64,000 nt of DNA from Prochilodus magdalenae (GCA_024036415.1 JAMWET010005032.1:310001-374000), one strand, 5' to 3'; positions 25,501 through 38,429 are shown, counted from the first letter of the stretch. Notes: generated from the letters alone by a model not told the origin. Program-made: numbers and translations.

Positions 25501-27797
25501 GGGCAGTAACAATGGTGTAAACAGACATGTATGAAAGTGCTACTGTGGGCTGCAAGATGTTATTAATGAGACTTAGGGAGCTTCAACACATGTGACAGCT
25601 AGGACTATCAGGATCAAGGCAGCTAACATATATGGGTGAAAATATGCACAGACTGTTATGGAATTGGGTGGTTAGACTGAGGCAGAGGAGATTTTTTTCT
25701 CCACGGAAGGAGGCATTTTGCAACTGGGTGGGTCTTGTTATTTACAGCAGCTTGCGCAGTTACAGCCGTAAGATGATAGGGCTAACTGGGCAAAGAGCCC
25801 ATCAGAAGTAGCATAGGATCCCTCTTTTGGGAGGTCACTAAAAAGTTATTTCTAGTCTGCACATATCATTTTCTCATATGTCCAGATGTGGACCAAAATC
25901 CAGACATGAGTATACCACCAAAACTTGAATCTTATCCTGATTAGAGGTTCCTGCAAGCGGTCAGATTCCACTCTGTTGAACACTGTGGTCATACAACACT
26001 GGGTCACTGCGAAATGGATCCAGAACGGCTGAATCCAAAAGTGCTGTGCAACTTGCATTACTCAGAATAGCTATAGTTATTTTCTGTTTGAAAACTGTTA
26101 ACTGTTAAATTAAATTAGTGAAAACAGAACAATTTACAAGATAAATATAATGTCTTGGATCTACCAGCCACATGTATAAGTAGACCAGGGGCTTTGCAAT
26201 ATGACTACCACCAAAACTCACAAAATCTGTCACAAAACAAGACCACCTAAAGCTAAACAAGTGCCAATATCTGCTTCCAATAGTTTGCTAGTGCTGTGCT
26301 AGCTACCAGTTGTGTGCATAAACATTTTGATCTTAGCCTATACAAAACGATTAGATCCTTGAAAACATATTTTATATTTGAAGACTGTAACAGACCTTAA
26401 TGTATACTTTATCCTGTACGTTACACCAAACAGCACATTTATAATGTGCATAGTTTCCATTTATGAACTGCAGATAGTGTAGAGTATTTAATACTACATC
26501 AAAGTGAGCAAAATTAAATTTTTGATCATAATAAATGAGCCTGTGGCTTAAGGGGTTAAATACAACAAGCATGATGATTCCATTACAGATAAATGATCTG
26601 AAATTACAGCCTTTTCTGATAGTCTTGAAGGCCCTGAGGGTTTCTCACTGCATTTTACGCCTTTGGCAATGCAGTACTAAGGTCTGACGCAAAATGGCGT
26701 AGATGTTGACGTGCTGGGTTTGTGGACTAAATGGTGTGCGTGTAGAGGCACAGGATTATGCGAAAGGCTTGTTGACTTAAGAAATCTTGTGCACTGCCCA
26801 AATGTGGATCTTTGCATGAGGTTTGACATTTCAAATACAACACATTCATATAACATGGCGTACAAAAGAATCTCCAAGCCACATGATTCTCCATATACGA
26901 TCTTTAAAGCTATACTCCTGTTCATTCACAACAGGCTGACATGTGGGAGGAAGTCTTGTGATGTCATCTGGAAACTTTGTGCCCATATTCCCTCTGTGAG
27001 GTTTGTTTCTCCTGGGTTTTTCTGTAGCCTTCTAAGTGTAGCTTGCCCCTGTTATAAAGAACACTGTGACAGTTTAGAACATGAATGGATCCACACGCTG
27101 TTTCTTGGACGTTTTTTTTCACGCTTTCTGGAGCACACCAAAAAAAATCAATTATTTGTTATTATTGAGCGGCGCTGTCAACCGTGAAAAAACCCCAGAC
27201 CTGTGCACACCCACACTGTGGCCTACACTTGTGAAAACAGTAAAGGCTGTGTAGCTCTCTGCTGGAAGGACATTTGTCAGTTTGTCTACACTATACAGCT
27301 ACCTTTTCTTGTGCGTGTGTGTATGTGTGTTTGTCGGGTGGGTGGGCGGGGGCGATGGAGCGGGGTGGTTGGTAGGTGATTATTCATGTCCCATGCCCCA
27401 GTGCAATCTGGGAAGTTACCGCTGAAGAAAGAATGACCGACGTTGAACAGAGGAACCGCTCAGCCTGCAGTTCTGTTGCTATGGTTACTTGTTTTGTGGA
27501 TGTGTAAAATAGATACATTTGCCCAAAAAGGCAAAAGGAAGTCTAATTCCCTGATGTGCCGTGTGTTGTCGTGGCATGTCGAAGCAAACACATTTTATTA
27601 GCTGTTCACTGCAAAACAGATTCACATTTTTTGATAAGCCCTGTGCCTCGCAGAGCCCAGAGGTGATATGCCACCGATTTTATAAGTTGAGTTGCCTTTA
27701 TTTGTCTGGTACTTCAACGTCCCTGTTTTCTTCGCCACCCCCAGCTTCTTTCCACTCTCTTTTCCTGTTGCTCTAATTCCTTCTTTTTCTCAGTCCT
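22541..27797. other. Intronic stretch, nothing recognised
   Basis: AT-leaning DNA without a recognisable exon or RNA gene. Two ORFs of about 100-160 codons (24209-24520 and 26711-27187, plus strand) have no features of known families and no splice context and are treated as chance. A GT-rich patch (about 27312-27350) runs into GGGTGGGTGGGCGGGGG. Confidence 0.5.
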
Positions 27798-27800
27798 GGC

Positions 27801-27827
27801 TTCTCTCTCTCTCTCTCTCTCTCTCTC
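27801..27827. repeat. (CT)n microsatellite
   Basis: About 13 uninterrupted CT dinucleotides, preceded by pyrimidine-rich sequence from about 27720. Confidence 0.95.
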
Positions 27828-27886
27828 ACTTTATCTACAGTTGTGGTGTCTGTAGATAAACACTGTAGTGCTCTTTTGGAGGCCTG

Positions 27887-27946
27887 TTGGCTGGCAGCCA
27901 AGCTTGTTAAGCACTTAATTAGATACACCTGTGATTAATTAGCTCA
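27887..27946. promoter_or_regulatory. Possible enhancer core: NFI palindrome plus homeodomain sites
   Basis: TTGGCTGGCAGCCAA (27887-27901) is an exact full NFI palindrome, TTGGC-N5-GCCAA. Within 45 bp follow CACTTAATTAG, the E-box CACCTG and GATTAATTAGC with a TTAATTA core. Such clusters are typical of vertebrate enhancers, but activity and conservation are not shown here. The motifs are seen; the role is inference. Confidence 0.35.
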
Positions 27947-28244
27947 CAAGCAGCATTGTTTGATACACTTATTTATTGTTCAAGCTGTAAACAACATATA
28001 CACCAATATTCATGTTTGCGTGATTATTGCCTCTCCTCTTTTTCGCTACATCTCTTTCACACCCACCATGACTCAAACTTAAAGACTGATCCGGGTGTCT
28101 TAGGCCTTGCCTTAAGTTTAACCGGTATTGTCAGACTGAGCAGTTTACCACCACGTTTGACACTTTTTGCTTGCAGTGCTTTGGTGGGTGGACAAAATGT
28201 AGGCTGGTTTGTCATGAGCTTGTTAACATTTGAACATACACTCA

Positions 28245-28860
28245 TCATCAAAAGAACAGTTCACCCAAAAGGAATTGCAATACTATTAGAAAGGAAGATA
28301 AAGCTTACCAGGAACAATCAATGGTGATAAATTTAGACTGATATGGGCAATATTTACTGAGCTACACATACAGAAGTAGTGCCTTTCAGTAAGTCATCGG
28401 GATGCCATGTTTGCTAATACAACATTCCAGACGTATCAGCATAGAGTTGTAGAGGTTCCTAATAGTGTCCTGCAATAATCTATTCCATGCAGTTTAAATA
28501 TTCTCAGACAGTGCCTACAGATTGTGCGAGAGACGTGGAGGTGGAGTGACATCTGGCCTTCTGGACATGTGATGCATGACAACAAGACGTTCATTTTGGC
28601 GCTGATCACAGTACACATGTATTTGTTGGTCGTCTCCACCAAGACAAAAGTTCGACTCTTCACTGAAGATGACCCGCTGCCATTCTATAATAGTCTGACA
28701 TAACTCAATTGGAGTCTTTGGCGACGCTGACGGGGTGCTAAGGGCAGTCATCATAACGGTCTGTGTGCATGTCATCCTGCATTGTGCAACCGTCTGCCAA
28801 TGGTGCTGCCTCTAACAGGATGACACATGAAGTGTTCATGAAAAAATAAACTTTTAATAA
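28245..28860 (-). mobile_element. Tc1-like transposon relic, 3' half
   Basis: The minus-strand translation includes ALSTPSASPKTPIELCQ, then WQRVIFSEESNFCLGGDD, the region around the first catalytic Asp of Tc1-like transposases (usually VIFSDESRF.LGGDD). The Asp of SDES is replaced by Glu (SEES), so one catalytic residue appears lost. The second helix-turn-helix start is at the high-coordinate end (about 28780-28820), where similarity stops. This is a second copy of the family at 3040-4440, which has its own disruptions. Confidence 0.75.
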
Positions 28861-30870
28861 GTCTATCCTCTGTTCACATACAGTTAGTTATTTTAGCTGA
28901 GATGAGCTGGCCATGCCCTTCAGCATTGGTCATAGTCTCAAAGTCAGGACACCGCATGGATTACCCATTGACATTGCAGTACTGGCTGTATAAAGTGATT
29001 AGTTAGAAATTGGAATAAATAAAAATAATGCATATGAGAATAGTAAACCATTTTCCTTACTTGCAAAAGTATAGTAATTGTGTTGCTCTTCTGACTGAAG
29101 TCTAAATATCATGTATAAATATTTTTTTTCTTTATGCAACAGACATGCTGTAACAGATATTAAAAGTTTACAGAGGCAAGACATCTCCCAGTATATTTTT
29201 ATTGCAGCTAGGATGTTTTAACGCTGTATGGTTTAGTGTTATGGTTGAAATGCTGACCTTAGACGTTTTGGTGTTTTTTGGGGTGAGTGGGAACATTTTT
29301 AAAGAGGCAGTCTGGCGACCGTGAGTTTTGTGGGCTTTATGTAGCCCTGTATGTTTGTGTCACACATGCTGCCTTGATTCTTTGACGTAGCTACTTCAGA
29401 AGTACAATGCCCTACATGCACCGCCTTCAAGCAGATTGCCCTGTTTCCTTTTCAAATGTCGCCTTCTTCACTTCTGACTCTCCCTCTAATTCATCACTAT
29501 GTCTGAAGACACTGTTATTATCGTTGGTGTAGCTCAAGCTCCCTCCCCACTCATTCATTGGGGTGTCATTCATGTATACCTAGTCTGGATCTGAGGCCAC
29601 TTGTTCTTCATCAAGCCTTTTGCTGCCTCTTTTCAGCTCCTTGTTTTCTAATTACACACCCCATATGATTCTTTGTCCTCTGTAATTACCGACTTCGATC
29701 TCTGCCATTTCCCTCTGTGCCTTTCTCTCCTCCTTCTTGTACCATTTTGCCCAATTTCTCTCTCCCTTGCGCTCCCTGTTCCTCCGCTCTTCTTTTGTCT
29801 CCTCTATTGTCCTCCTCATTCTGTAGAGTTCTCAGTGCCACTCAGATTCTGACTGATACTCTCTAGCTCGTGCTTTCTGCTGAGTTAATAACACAGCCAA
29901 CATATCTTTAAATCTCCCCCCTCCAACCCCCTCCTAACTCTTGTTCTCATCCGATGAGATCCTCAGTGCACGGGCATGCTAGTCGCCCCTCAAGCATTTG
30001 TGAATCTCACTACCCCATTCGTTTTCATTTCCCCAACGGCTGAATGAACTGGCCACCATTAGAGATTTGCTTATTACTTTTCAATGGCCCCTGCAGGCAC
30101 ACCACATTTAATGGCGCTGCCGTTGTTCGCAATGCTTTCCCTTTGCATTTGCCATCCATCAAAGCCCAACCGTGCTTCTGTGATAGCTTCCCAGCCAGCT
30201 TGCTCGCAGGCACACACATAGCGATCCATGGCTCTTGAGCAACCCGCTTGGAGTGGGGAGGAGACTGTATCACTGCTTTGTTTAATTAGCAGAGCTATCT
30301 GAAATCTATACAACCATTTACAAGTCAAAGCCCCACAAGCAGTGAACGAAATGATTCCAGGCTCTCCCTTCCAGGCTCCATTTGAACAGCTCCTGAGCAG
30401 TGGCGTAGCCAATCAATTGGAGGCATGCCGTAGGGTTTGGATCAATCCCAGCTGTGCCCTGAACTGTCCATGGCCATATGGGGATTGTTGCATTGGCTGC
30501 ATTGACAAGGGGAGTGGTGGAGCGATAATGGTTATTTGTGTTTGTGTTTCAAACAGATGGCCGTGTAGTCATATAGTAAATCCAGGGATTAGTGCTCTCC
30601 TGCAAGTGCGGCGAAGCTTTTGTGTGGCTCAAACACATGTTGATGGAAGACAGAGATTGATGATTTTCTTCCTGGTGGTTCCAAGGTTGTTGCAAAAAAG
30701 GTTCAATATCTTCTACAATCTTTAAAGAAATCTTATTTTTTGGTAAAAAGCTCACAAAGAAAGTTAAGAATTATTTTTTTATTTTAATTCCATTAGCATA
30801 TGTAGACTAGTCTTGTTATCCTGTGTGTGTTTACCCCTGATAATGGTTGTGATCATGTGGTTTGCAAGCC
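28861..30870. other. Intronic stretch, nothing recognised
   Basis: No exon was recognised. The stretch 29440-29960 is pyrimidine-rich on the plus strand (TCTCC/CTTCC runs). ORFs near 30025-30760 are short and overlap on both strands. Confidence 0.5.
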
Positions 30871-30879
30871 GTTTTGAGA

Positions 30880-31030
30880 AATTAGTGAGATCTCCTTAAA
30901 CTGCAAGACAAGCGACCAAAATTTCTGACTTAATTTTCTGTCAGAAATCCATCTCATCATCTAACCTCTCTGCTGGAGCTTGTCTGGGCAGCTAATGAGA
31001 TGCCTCTCAACACCTTTGCACTGCACATTA
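30880..31030. repeat. Dispersed repeat, copy 1 (partner near 42620)
   Basis: GTGAGATCTCCTTAAACTG, GACCAAAATTTCTGAC, TGTCAGAAAtCcAT and GGGCAGctaa match the order of words at 42628-42745 with small gaps, in the same direction. TTTCTGAC and GTCAGAAA form a short inverted repeat in both copies. The family is not recognised. Confidence 0.6.
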
Positions 31031-31639
31031 AACCAAATCTATTAAGCAGCCAGATCATGAAACCTAGTCAGCGATAACTAAATAGGGCCAAAACATGTGC
31101 TAAAACTGCCCAGGGTATGTCTAACTCCATCCACATTTAGGAATATTTCTCTTTTTGATGCAGTATGTGGTTCTCCTGCCCAAGTGCTCTGGTGTTCTCG
31201 CATGGATGGGTGTGACAGATGTGATATGAGAGTCAGGTCAGAGGCTGACTTTTCGTTGCTGAACACTACAGGGATGAACCAGACTTAAGGCACATAGCTG
31301 CCAGCACACAGAATCCACACCTGTCATCTTTATGCATCAACAAATGGAGTGCCAGGGCCCTAGGCCCTTTTGGAATAGCCTGCAGGGGCCCTGGCCCATA
31401 GTACACTATGGCAGCTATTGTGACAGATATTTTTTAATGGTGGACTCTGATTCAGGCCCTTGACAAAGTGGCCCTGAGGTCCAAAATGTTGAGACTTTAA
31501 GGAGTAACAGGCAGAGCATGGCATATATGTGCACGAGGGCAAGGGGGCTTGGATTAGGTTGAAGACTTTTTGACAAAATATGACACTCTTGTTCTCTTAT
31601 AAATAAAAAGAGTAATACCACTGAATAAGCATTTTTGGT

Positions 31640-31875
31640 TTCCTAGAAAAGCCTTTCAGTGGATGATTCTTTTAGGAACCGTATTTGTAAATACGATGTG
31701 TGATTGCTACAAATCACTGAGAGTAAAGGTTCTAGGATAAACCTCTTAAGTGGTGTGGAACCTTGATAGTATGTGGATGTTCTTTACACCTTTAATGGCT
31801 CTTCACACTTACAACTCTGTTTTTCCCAAAGTGTTTTTAGGGAACCACAAGGGTTCCTTTTTTGAGGTTTGCCAG
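31640..31875. mobile_element. Possible short hAT-like MITE
   Basis: The segment has several forms of GGTTCCTTTT/AGGAACC/GGTTCT and TGTGGAACCTTGATAG. These recall a common family of short fish DNA elements with GGTTCTTTA...AGAACC ends. Inverted motifs at both ends (GGTTTCC..., GGGTTCCTTTTTT) support it weakly. Boundaries and family are uncertain. Confidence 0.35.
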
Positions 31876-34800
31876 ACATGAAATTGAAGCTCGAGCCCCA
31901 CCCATACCCTCGACACTGAGACCCGACCTGACTGATCAGGCCCCACTGGTGCTGCTAAATTTGAAACCTACACACTAACAGAGGGAGATTGTTGCAGACA
32001 CAGTTTTACAATTGCTAAGTTATGTTTTACTATGTTACTAAGTGCTTGAGTTAATAGACAGAAAATGTCATATCAGGATTTTACATATCTGCAACACACT
32101 AACAGTATTTTATTGTCATTCATACCTGCCAGCATCCATCTGCATCTATAACTATTTAAACTAACCCAACACATTCCTCACATCATCTTCATCGCAGGTT
32201 TAAATTAGTGACACATTATCCACTTTAAAAACACTAGAGTTACTAGACTATAACATATAGTGTATATTCTATGAACAAAACAATCTCTGATTAGACAAGC
32301 CAGAAGGTACCTGAGCCAGATGCTTAATGTGAGGCCTGACCCATGCTCAAAACCTGAAAGACCTCCAGCTCTTCTATAGCCCTGTAAGCTTTTACACTCA
32401 TGCAAATCTTGATATATCGTAGCTGTACATTCTTATTTTCAGTTTCTTATGAAGACAGTTTTGAAAATACCAGCTGCTCTTTACGTTATGTGAATATTTC
32501 AGTAGACCAACAGAAAGAGTCTAAATGAATTACAGTTCAATAAAGTCTTGTTACTTTAAATCATGTTAGGGAAGCAAACAGTAAACATTAAGAGCACAGT
32601 TTGCCCAGAGCATGCTAGTGTTAATATCATCTTAGCTGGTAAAGAGAGAGTGTTCAGTATGATGCTCGCTTTACCGTTTAGGAATAATTCTATGCTCAGA
32701 TGCTTTTGAAAAAATCCAGCCAAGATTTTTATTTCTATTTCCTGTTTAGTAACCAATTCAGATATTATGACAATAACAACATTAGTTCTACATTCTAGTC
32801 ATATATAACCCATGTAAAGTAGGTCTTAAATCCTAATTCATAGGCATTCCTAGCTCTTTTCTTGCTTTGAAGTGAATCGCTTCATGAGGCGAAATAGGTG
32901 TGTTCATGTCAGGTAAACACAACCACTGCTTGTCTTTGCATGCTGAGTTTGTGTTGTAAGCAGTTCTTTAAAGATACTGTGCAGACGGGTCTTTGTCGTT
33001 TTGTAGTATTTCTGGTATTCCATGTGGGATGTATCTAAGCTGTGTAAGGTGTGAGGAGTTGCACTTCCCGCTTGTTTCCAGTCAGACAACCTGAGCCAAC
33101 CTGCTCCCCAGCCACCACCCGCAATCCCATTCTCACATTCTGATAATAAACCGCGTAGTGACAGCTGTCAGGGGACCGAGCCCTGTATGCGTTTGTGTGT
33201 GTACAGTAAGCGCTCGTAGACCCCGTGCATGTGTGCGTTGGGGCTCATCTCTCAGTGGTGTCAGTAGGATGTCAGCAGCGCAGCTTGTCACAAATATTCA
33301 CACTTCCACACACAGAGAAGTAGAGCAGGAGAGGAGGAGCGATGCCCCCAGCAATATTCATGGGGCAGACCCCACCAATGCTAAGATTGCAGTTTACCGG
33401 CTTCAGATGAACAGGCATATATATCAGAGCTGGGTCGGAGCACAACTACAATCATACACAAAAGTTGAATACCCTGATTAAATGACATCAACCGTAGGGG
33501 TGAGGGCTGGTTGTACAGGGGGGCTAAAGAAAATCATTCAGAAAATCTACATCCCCTTATATTGTATTAAGTTACAGTGGATCATTTCTCCTTATGCAGC
33601 ATCTGCCCTGTCTTAACCAGTGCTTCACAGAGTACAAAAAGGTGCTGACACAACGCATCGCTGTAAGTAGATTATGTAAGTAGAATTGTTTATGACAGCC
33701 TAAATATGGGTGGATGAGTGGCAGGTTTTCCAGAGTAGGCTATCAGCAAAACACACTAGGGGCTATTAACTTCATTAGAAATAAAGCTCATTATGGACTA
33801 TAACCTTGAAGTTTGTTCCAATACTAGTTTGCCTTTATCTATAGCCTTCATTTAACTAAATAACAAAATAAATAAATAAAAAAAAGCAAATATGTCTGAA
33901 ATAAATATTCGATTCTGGCCTTATTATTTTTACTTAGAGAATTAACGAAACAATAGTGTGGCCAGGTGCACCCAGACTTTTGCATGTGATTGTATATGTA
34001 AAAACCAAGATACTGATGATATCACTACATACATACAAATTGCAGGTAGAATGCAGTAAATCATAGAAATGCTGACGTAGTATTGGATTTCTGGCCTTTA
34101 TCAAAACATGCCATGTATTAGTATCCATTTAAAAGGTTTATTAATCCATTATTTCTTAGTGCTGTATGTAACTGTTTAAGTTTGTGGACATATTCATGCA
34201 GCTTACATTAAATATCCAAAAAAGACACAAGCAATAAGGTACATTCAGAATGTATCATGTTATGAAAGATGTGATATTGTTCTCTACGCAAAACAAAAAG
34301 TCCATTTAATTCTAAAATGACCCTTAAAAACTTCCAACTATGAATGCAGATCTAAGCTGAGCACTTAACTTCCAGGGAGTATGCAGCTCTGGAGCAGTGC
34401 CTTCAGTAGTTTTGCCTTCTGTCTGCAGTTTATATATTTATATACCTTTAAGCTGTACACAATCAAGTGAAAGAATGCTGAATATGCATTGTACATTGCA
34501 GTGATGCTTGATGCTGTGTTTCCTGCCACCGTTCTAGAAATGCAATGCCCCCTGGGAGTCATATCTTCCAGAAGGGCTGGCAGGGTCCCAAAACTTCAGC
34601 CCACTGGATGATTACGAGAAAGTGGCAATCCTGCATGCTAGGGAGGGACAGATGGCTGGATGGCTGCATTATCAGCAGAATATGGAGCTGGATGCCGTAG
34701 CGAGTTTTTTTATCCATTACAGTGGTACATTAATTTACAATATTCCTGTGTGTGGTTTAATAAATTAGTTTGGCAGTACGCAGCAGAATTGTGATCATGG

Positions 34801-36555
34801 AATGAAGCGTGAACTGTATTTGTGAAATTCGTGTCTCAGGAGTTTGAGAGGTCTGATAATTGCTTGGCGTACAAATTGAAGGCTCCGGGTGAGTTTCCGC
34901 GAGGCGATGGATTGGCTATGTGTGTGCGAAAGAGAGAGACAGAGCGAGCGAGGGAGAAAACGAAGAGGGTAGCATTGGCCAGGCCTGGCCAGGCTGGCGT
35001 AGATTGTGGTCTGGTTGTATGTGAACTGGACTGGAAACTGCTGTTTCTGAGTCACTGGCATTATGTAATCCAGCAGACAACTAACATTTGGTTCACGAAA
35101 AATGTAGATTCCAGGGTACCAAAGGATCACAAGCGTAGCCCTGTATAACTGCCATCCTCCAGGTCAGTTTGTGAGCTTGTGTTCATTAAAGGGAGTGTGA
35201 ACTCAGAAGTATACACGGGCAGTCTGGATGCAAACCTGAAACTCCAAAAACACAGTTACACTAAGAAATGGCCTGTTTAAAAAGTAATATTAAATAATTT
35301 ATGCATGTTTTGACATTTTGTTTTACTGATTTCTAAGTATGGCACAAATGTCAAAATACTTTCTGGGGCCACCGCCAATCTTTGTCCAAAAATGTCTCTA
35401 TTTCTTTTTCTACATAGTTTGAACATGACGGCTGTCCTTAATAAAACCTCTTTATATCTCAAATATTGACATTTATAAGTTAAGAAAATTTTTGCCTTTC
35501 CTGTATATATTACGTTTTGGAGATGCACATTTGTGTTTGGAAAATATTACTCAGTATGCTTAAAAAAAAACAACAACTATAAATCTAATTAAAATTGCTG
35601 AAGCCTGAATCCCGAACTGTGAGTAGAAGGTATGCAGTGAAGCAGACGAACCACATCAAGGTCACAAGAAGCTGTCAAGGATGAAACACTTTTGTTGAAA
35701 TTATATTTGAGCGGCTCCATCCATTGCAGTGAGCCCAGCACCACGGATCTTGTATTGTGCAGCATTCCACTACCCCCTTGAGGAAGATGCTTCCGTTAAC
35801 TCCCCACCACGAGATTAAAGTGTGAACACCCACCGGCCTCATAGCACAGTCAGGGTCCCTCTCAACCACTGTCGTCAGCTCTGACATATGACACTTCCCA
35901 ATCGCACCACTTAGCAGTCTGCATCACCCCGTGTGCCCCAGAGTGCCCTACAGTGCTGGGGTTGAATTCATTTTCCTCAGCCACAGCTCCAGAAGGATCC
36001 CAGGCTGGCTCTTGGGTCAGGGCCAGCGAGTTTGAGGTCTGAGCAGCAAGGGCCATGCATCACTGCACTCTGACTGACAGCAATAGTCTGGATATCAGTA
36101 GAGAACACCGACTGAATGTCTTTCACAATGCCAGGAGAGGTCCCAGCGCCGCAAGCAAATTCTGATTAGGGTAATTCATTACAAGCACTGCTGTGTATAA
36201 ACCTCATTTCATTTCATATACTGACATAATTCCTTGTCTGTTAAACTTAGCCTTTTGTTGTTGGCTTACACAGCTTTCTCCTCCTCCCTCCCTTGTGTGC
36301 GTCTGTTGTTAATGAGGCCCAAAGCAGCTGGATGCCAGTCTTGAGCTGTGTCCAAAATCACGCAGTTCTTCTGTAAGTAGTATGCCAAAATAAGACTCCA
36401 AAAAGATTAGTGTGTCCGCAGTCATAATACTCTCTAAACACTAGACAAAAGGAACCTGCATGCCATATTCACTCAGAATCCAAAGGGTGCGACCGCTGAA
36501 AGCCTTTCAGCCGTATTGAATACTTAGAGAGCTCATCCAAACTTTAAAAAGACGG
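31876..36555. other. Intronic stretch, nothing recognised
   Basis: No exon, RNA gene or clear transposon. A small CpG/GT-rich patch lies at about 33165-33300, and an A-rich AAATAAATAAA run is at about 33862-33886. ORFs up to about 110 codons occur on both strands without protein-family features. Confidence 0.5.
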
Positions 36556-36559
36556 TGAA

Positions 36560-36990
36560 TGCAGGTGAAAGCATTTGGACACGATTTGGTGAACTTTAAC
36601 GAAATTCTCTATGTTGCCTTAGAAAATGTTTAACAAAATGAAATCAGTTTCAGAGAACACTTTTAGGCCAATATCAGACTGACAGTACAGAATGTCTACA
36701 AGAGAATTCCAACCAGGCTGGTTCATGAAAACATTCTTGTTTGTTGATGGGATCATAAACTCAGAAGGCGTTTGACTGCAACTGAAAGTCTGCAAATAAG
36801 CCGCTCAAATGATGGCAATGTCAAACATGACTAATTTGTTTTTCTTTTTTTCAAACAAAAAACAAAAATTACTGTCTGAGTTGAAATAAACACCATGCGG
36901 TTTGACGTTTTGTTTAAACACACAGTTATGGCACAATTGTTTTTTTTGCTCAAAGAAAATTGGACTGTGTTCAATAAAACAGAAGTCAGT
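36560..36990. repeat. Dispersed repeat flanking the 37.5-kb unit, copy 1
   Basis: This copy shares ATTTGGACAC, GATCAT, AAATAAgCCGCTcAaATGAT, GTTTTTCT, TTGAAATAAACacCA, GCGGTTTGaCGTTTTGTTT and CACA with 38430-38770, in the same direction. The divergence suggests old copies of one element. No coding capacity is visible. Confidence 0.55.
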
Positions 36991-37539
36991 TTTGGTCATT
37001 TTGGTAGCACAGGCTAGCAGTAACAGATAAACCTAGCCTACCAAGTTATTAAACAATTTACTTTAATATCACATGATACAGGCGGCTAGCTGTAAGGCTG
37101 TAGTGTACGTGAAAGGTGCACAGGAGGTATTACTCAATATCAGAGGCAACAGTCAGTAGCTGGGTGCATCGATCATTCCTGCATGGTGGCACGCAACAAG
37201 ATATGGAAGCCTAAAAACTAATGAATGGACCGGCATGGAAGGTAGTGGTGACACACGTGGCACTGAAGTTCACCCCCGCCCCCTCTCCTTCTGCTGGCGA
37301 GATGTTTATTGAGTATGACAGATGAGGGCACTTGTCGTCGTCTGTGTTTAAACCCTGTCGGCCGTGATGGGAAGCGACACAAGAACCCAGGTCTTTTATG
37401 GAGGGAGGCAGGTGGACTGAGGACAACAGAGGCAACCAACAGAGAGCACAGAACACGAGAGAGAGGAAGAGAGAGCGAGTAAGGGGTGAGGGCGTAGAGT
37501 GGAGGCAGCAGCCCTGGCGAGGGCCACTGTCACGACCGA

Positions 37540-37715
37540 TATGCAGAATTCTCCCACTTGGCCAAATCAAATCGGAGCAAAAGCCCGGCTGTGATTGGTC
37601 TCTTCTTCTGTCAGTCATGTGACCGAACCTGCAGACCCCATTGGAGCATATGCACGGGCCACCCCGCCTCCCTGTCAGAGTGCTATAAATAGGCGGAGAG
37701 AAGGCCCCGGGCTCC
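37540..37715 (+). promoter_or_regulatory. TATA/CCAAT-type promoter-like module inside the intron
   Basis: Elements in promoter order: an inverted CCAAT box (ATTGG) at 37594-37598, an M-box/E-box GTCATGTGAC at 37614-37623, a second ATTGG at 37640-37644, and TATAAATA at 37684-37691. A start about 30 bases downstream would fall near 37714. The spacing of about 90 bp from CCAAT to TATA is typical of vertebrate core promoters. It could serve an alternative transcript of the surrounding gene, a separate small gene, or be the U3 part of a solo LTR: a TGTCACG start is near 37530, but I found no matching target duplication. Activity is inference. Confidence 0.45.
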
Positions 37716-37801
37716 CACTATAATGAGATTAAACCCAACCAGCCTCGGCTCTGAGCATGTATCGAGGATGACTTCAGCTTCCCCACCATATTCCTCTGCC
37801 G

Positions 37802-38155
37802 ATGAAGGGCGACGTCAAGGGTGCCTGCATTTGCGTGCAATGCACGCGTTCGCCACAACACGCATGCCTTCAAGATTGTTTGTGTGCTGATGTGTGGTTG
37901 GATATGGATAAGCGTGCAGCCATAGGGAAGCTACTAGCTTACGATATTTGTCTCTGGGGAACGGCATCTTCTCGTGCTAACACACATAGCAAGTCCCTTT
38001 TAACTGCAGCTTACTTCAGCAGTGCATCAGTGCAAACAGCTTTTATTCTTTTATTGCCTTTTATTCCACACTATTTGGCTCTAGCTAGTGCCGTTGCTTT
38101 TCGAAGTTATGCAGTGAAATATCTGACAAAAGTTGGCCCTTGGCAGCCCACCTAG
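37802..38155 (+). CDS. Hypothetical 117-codon ORF downstream of the TATA module
   Basis: I do not recognise this protein. Six cysteines fall in the first 28 residues at 9, 11, 14, 22, 26 and 28 (C.C..C, 7 residues, C...C.C). A hydrophobic stretch at about 77-98 (FILLLPFIP followed by LALASAVAF) could be one membrane segment. The ORF lies about 88 nt after the predicted start of the TATA-driven transcript, and AATAAA follows at 38219-38224 with GT-rich sequence at 38240-38275, so the unit has all parts of a small single-exon gene. Against this, its ATG has a poor context (C at -3, A at +4) and two earlier ATGs (37757, 37769) open other short frames. It may be chance or a non-coding RNA. Confidence 0.2.
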   Translation: MKGDVKGACICVQCTRSPQHACLQDCLCADVWLDMDKRAAIGKLLAYDICLWGTASSRANTHSKSLLTAAYFSSASVQTAFILLLPFIPHYLALASAVAFRSYAVKYLTKVGPWQPT

Positions 38156-38218
38156 ATGTGCCTACAAAAAGTGCTTTTTGCCTATCCATGGCACATGCAA
38201 TTTCTTGCCTATTCAGTA

Positions 38219-38224
38219 AATAAA
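38219..38224 (+). terminator. Polyadenylation signal candidate (AATAAA)
   Basis: AATAAA lies 64 nt after the 117-codon ORF and is followed within 20-50 nt by GT-rich sequence (GTGTTCTGAGTTGGGTGTGTTG). This fits a vertebrate poly(A) site. AATAAA is frequent by chance in AT-rich DNA, so it counts only together with the upstream TATA module. Confidence 0.3.
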
Positions 38225-38429
38225 TGCTCAGGGACACAGGGAAGTGTTCTGAGTTGGGTGTGTTGAAGTATGCTTCTATTCAATAGATTTTATTTAATCA
38301 GTTTTTAATGTATACCTTTAATGAGTCTGGAACATTCTCATTAATAAATGTTGCTGCTGGTGTTTTCCATATTATGACGACTTCTGTTAAGTTAAATTGG
38401 AATAACAACTTTTGCAGTACAGTAGTAGA

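Noticed and set aside
26711..27187. 158-codon plus-strand ORF
   Set aside because: No recognisable motif, mixed composition like its flanks, no exon signals.
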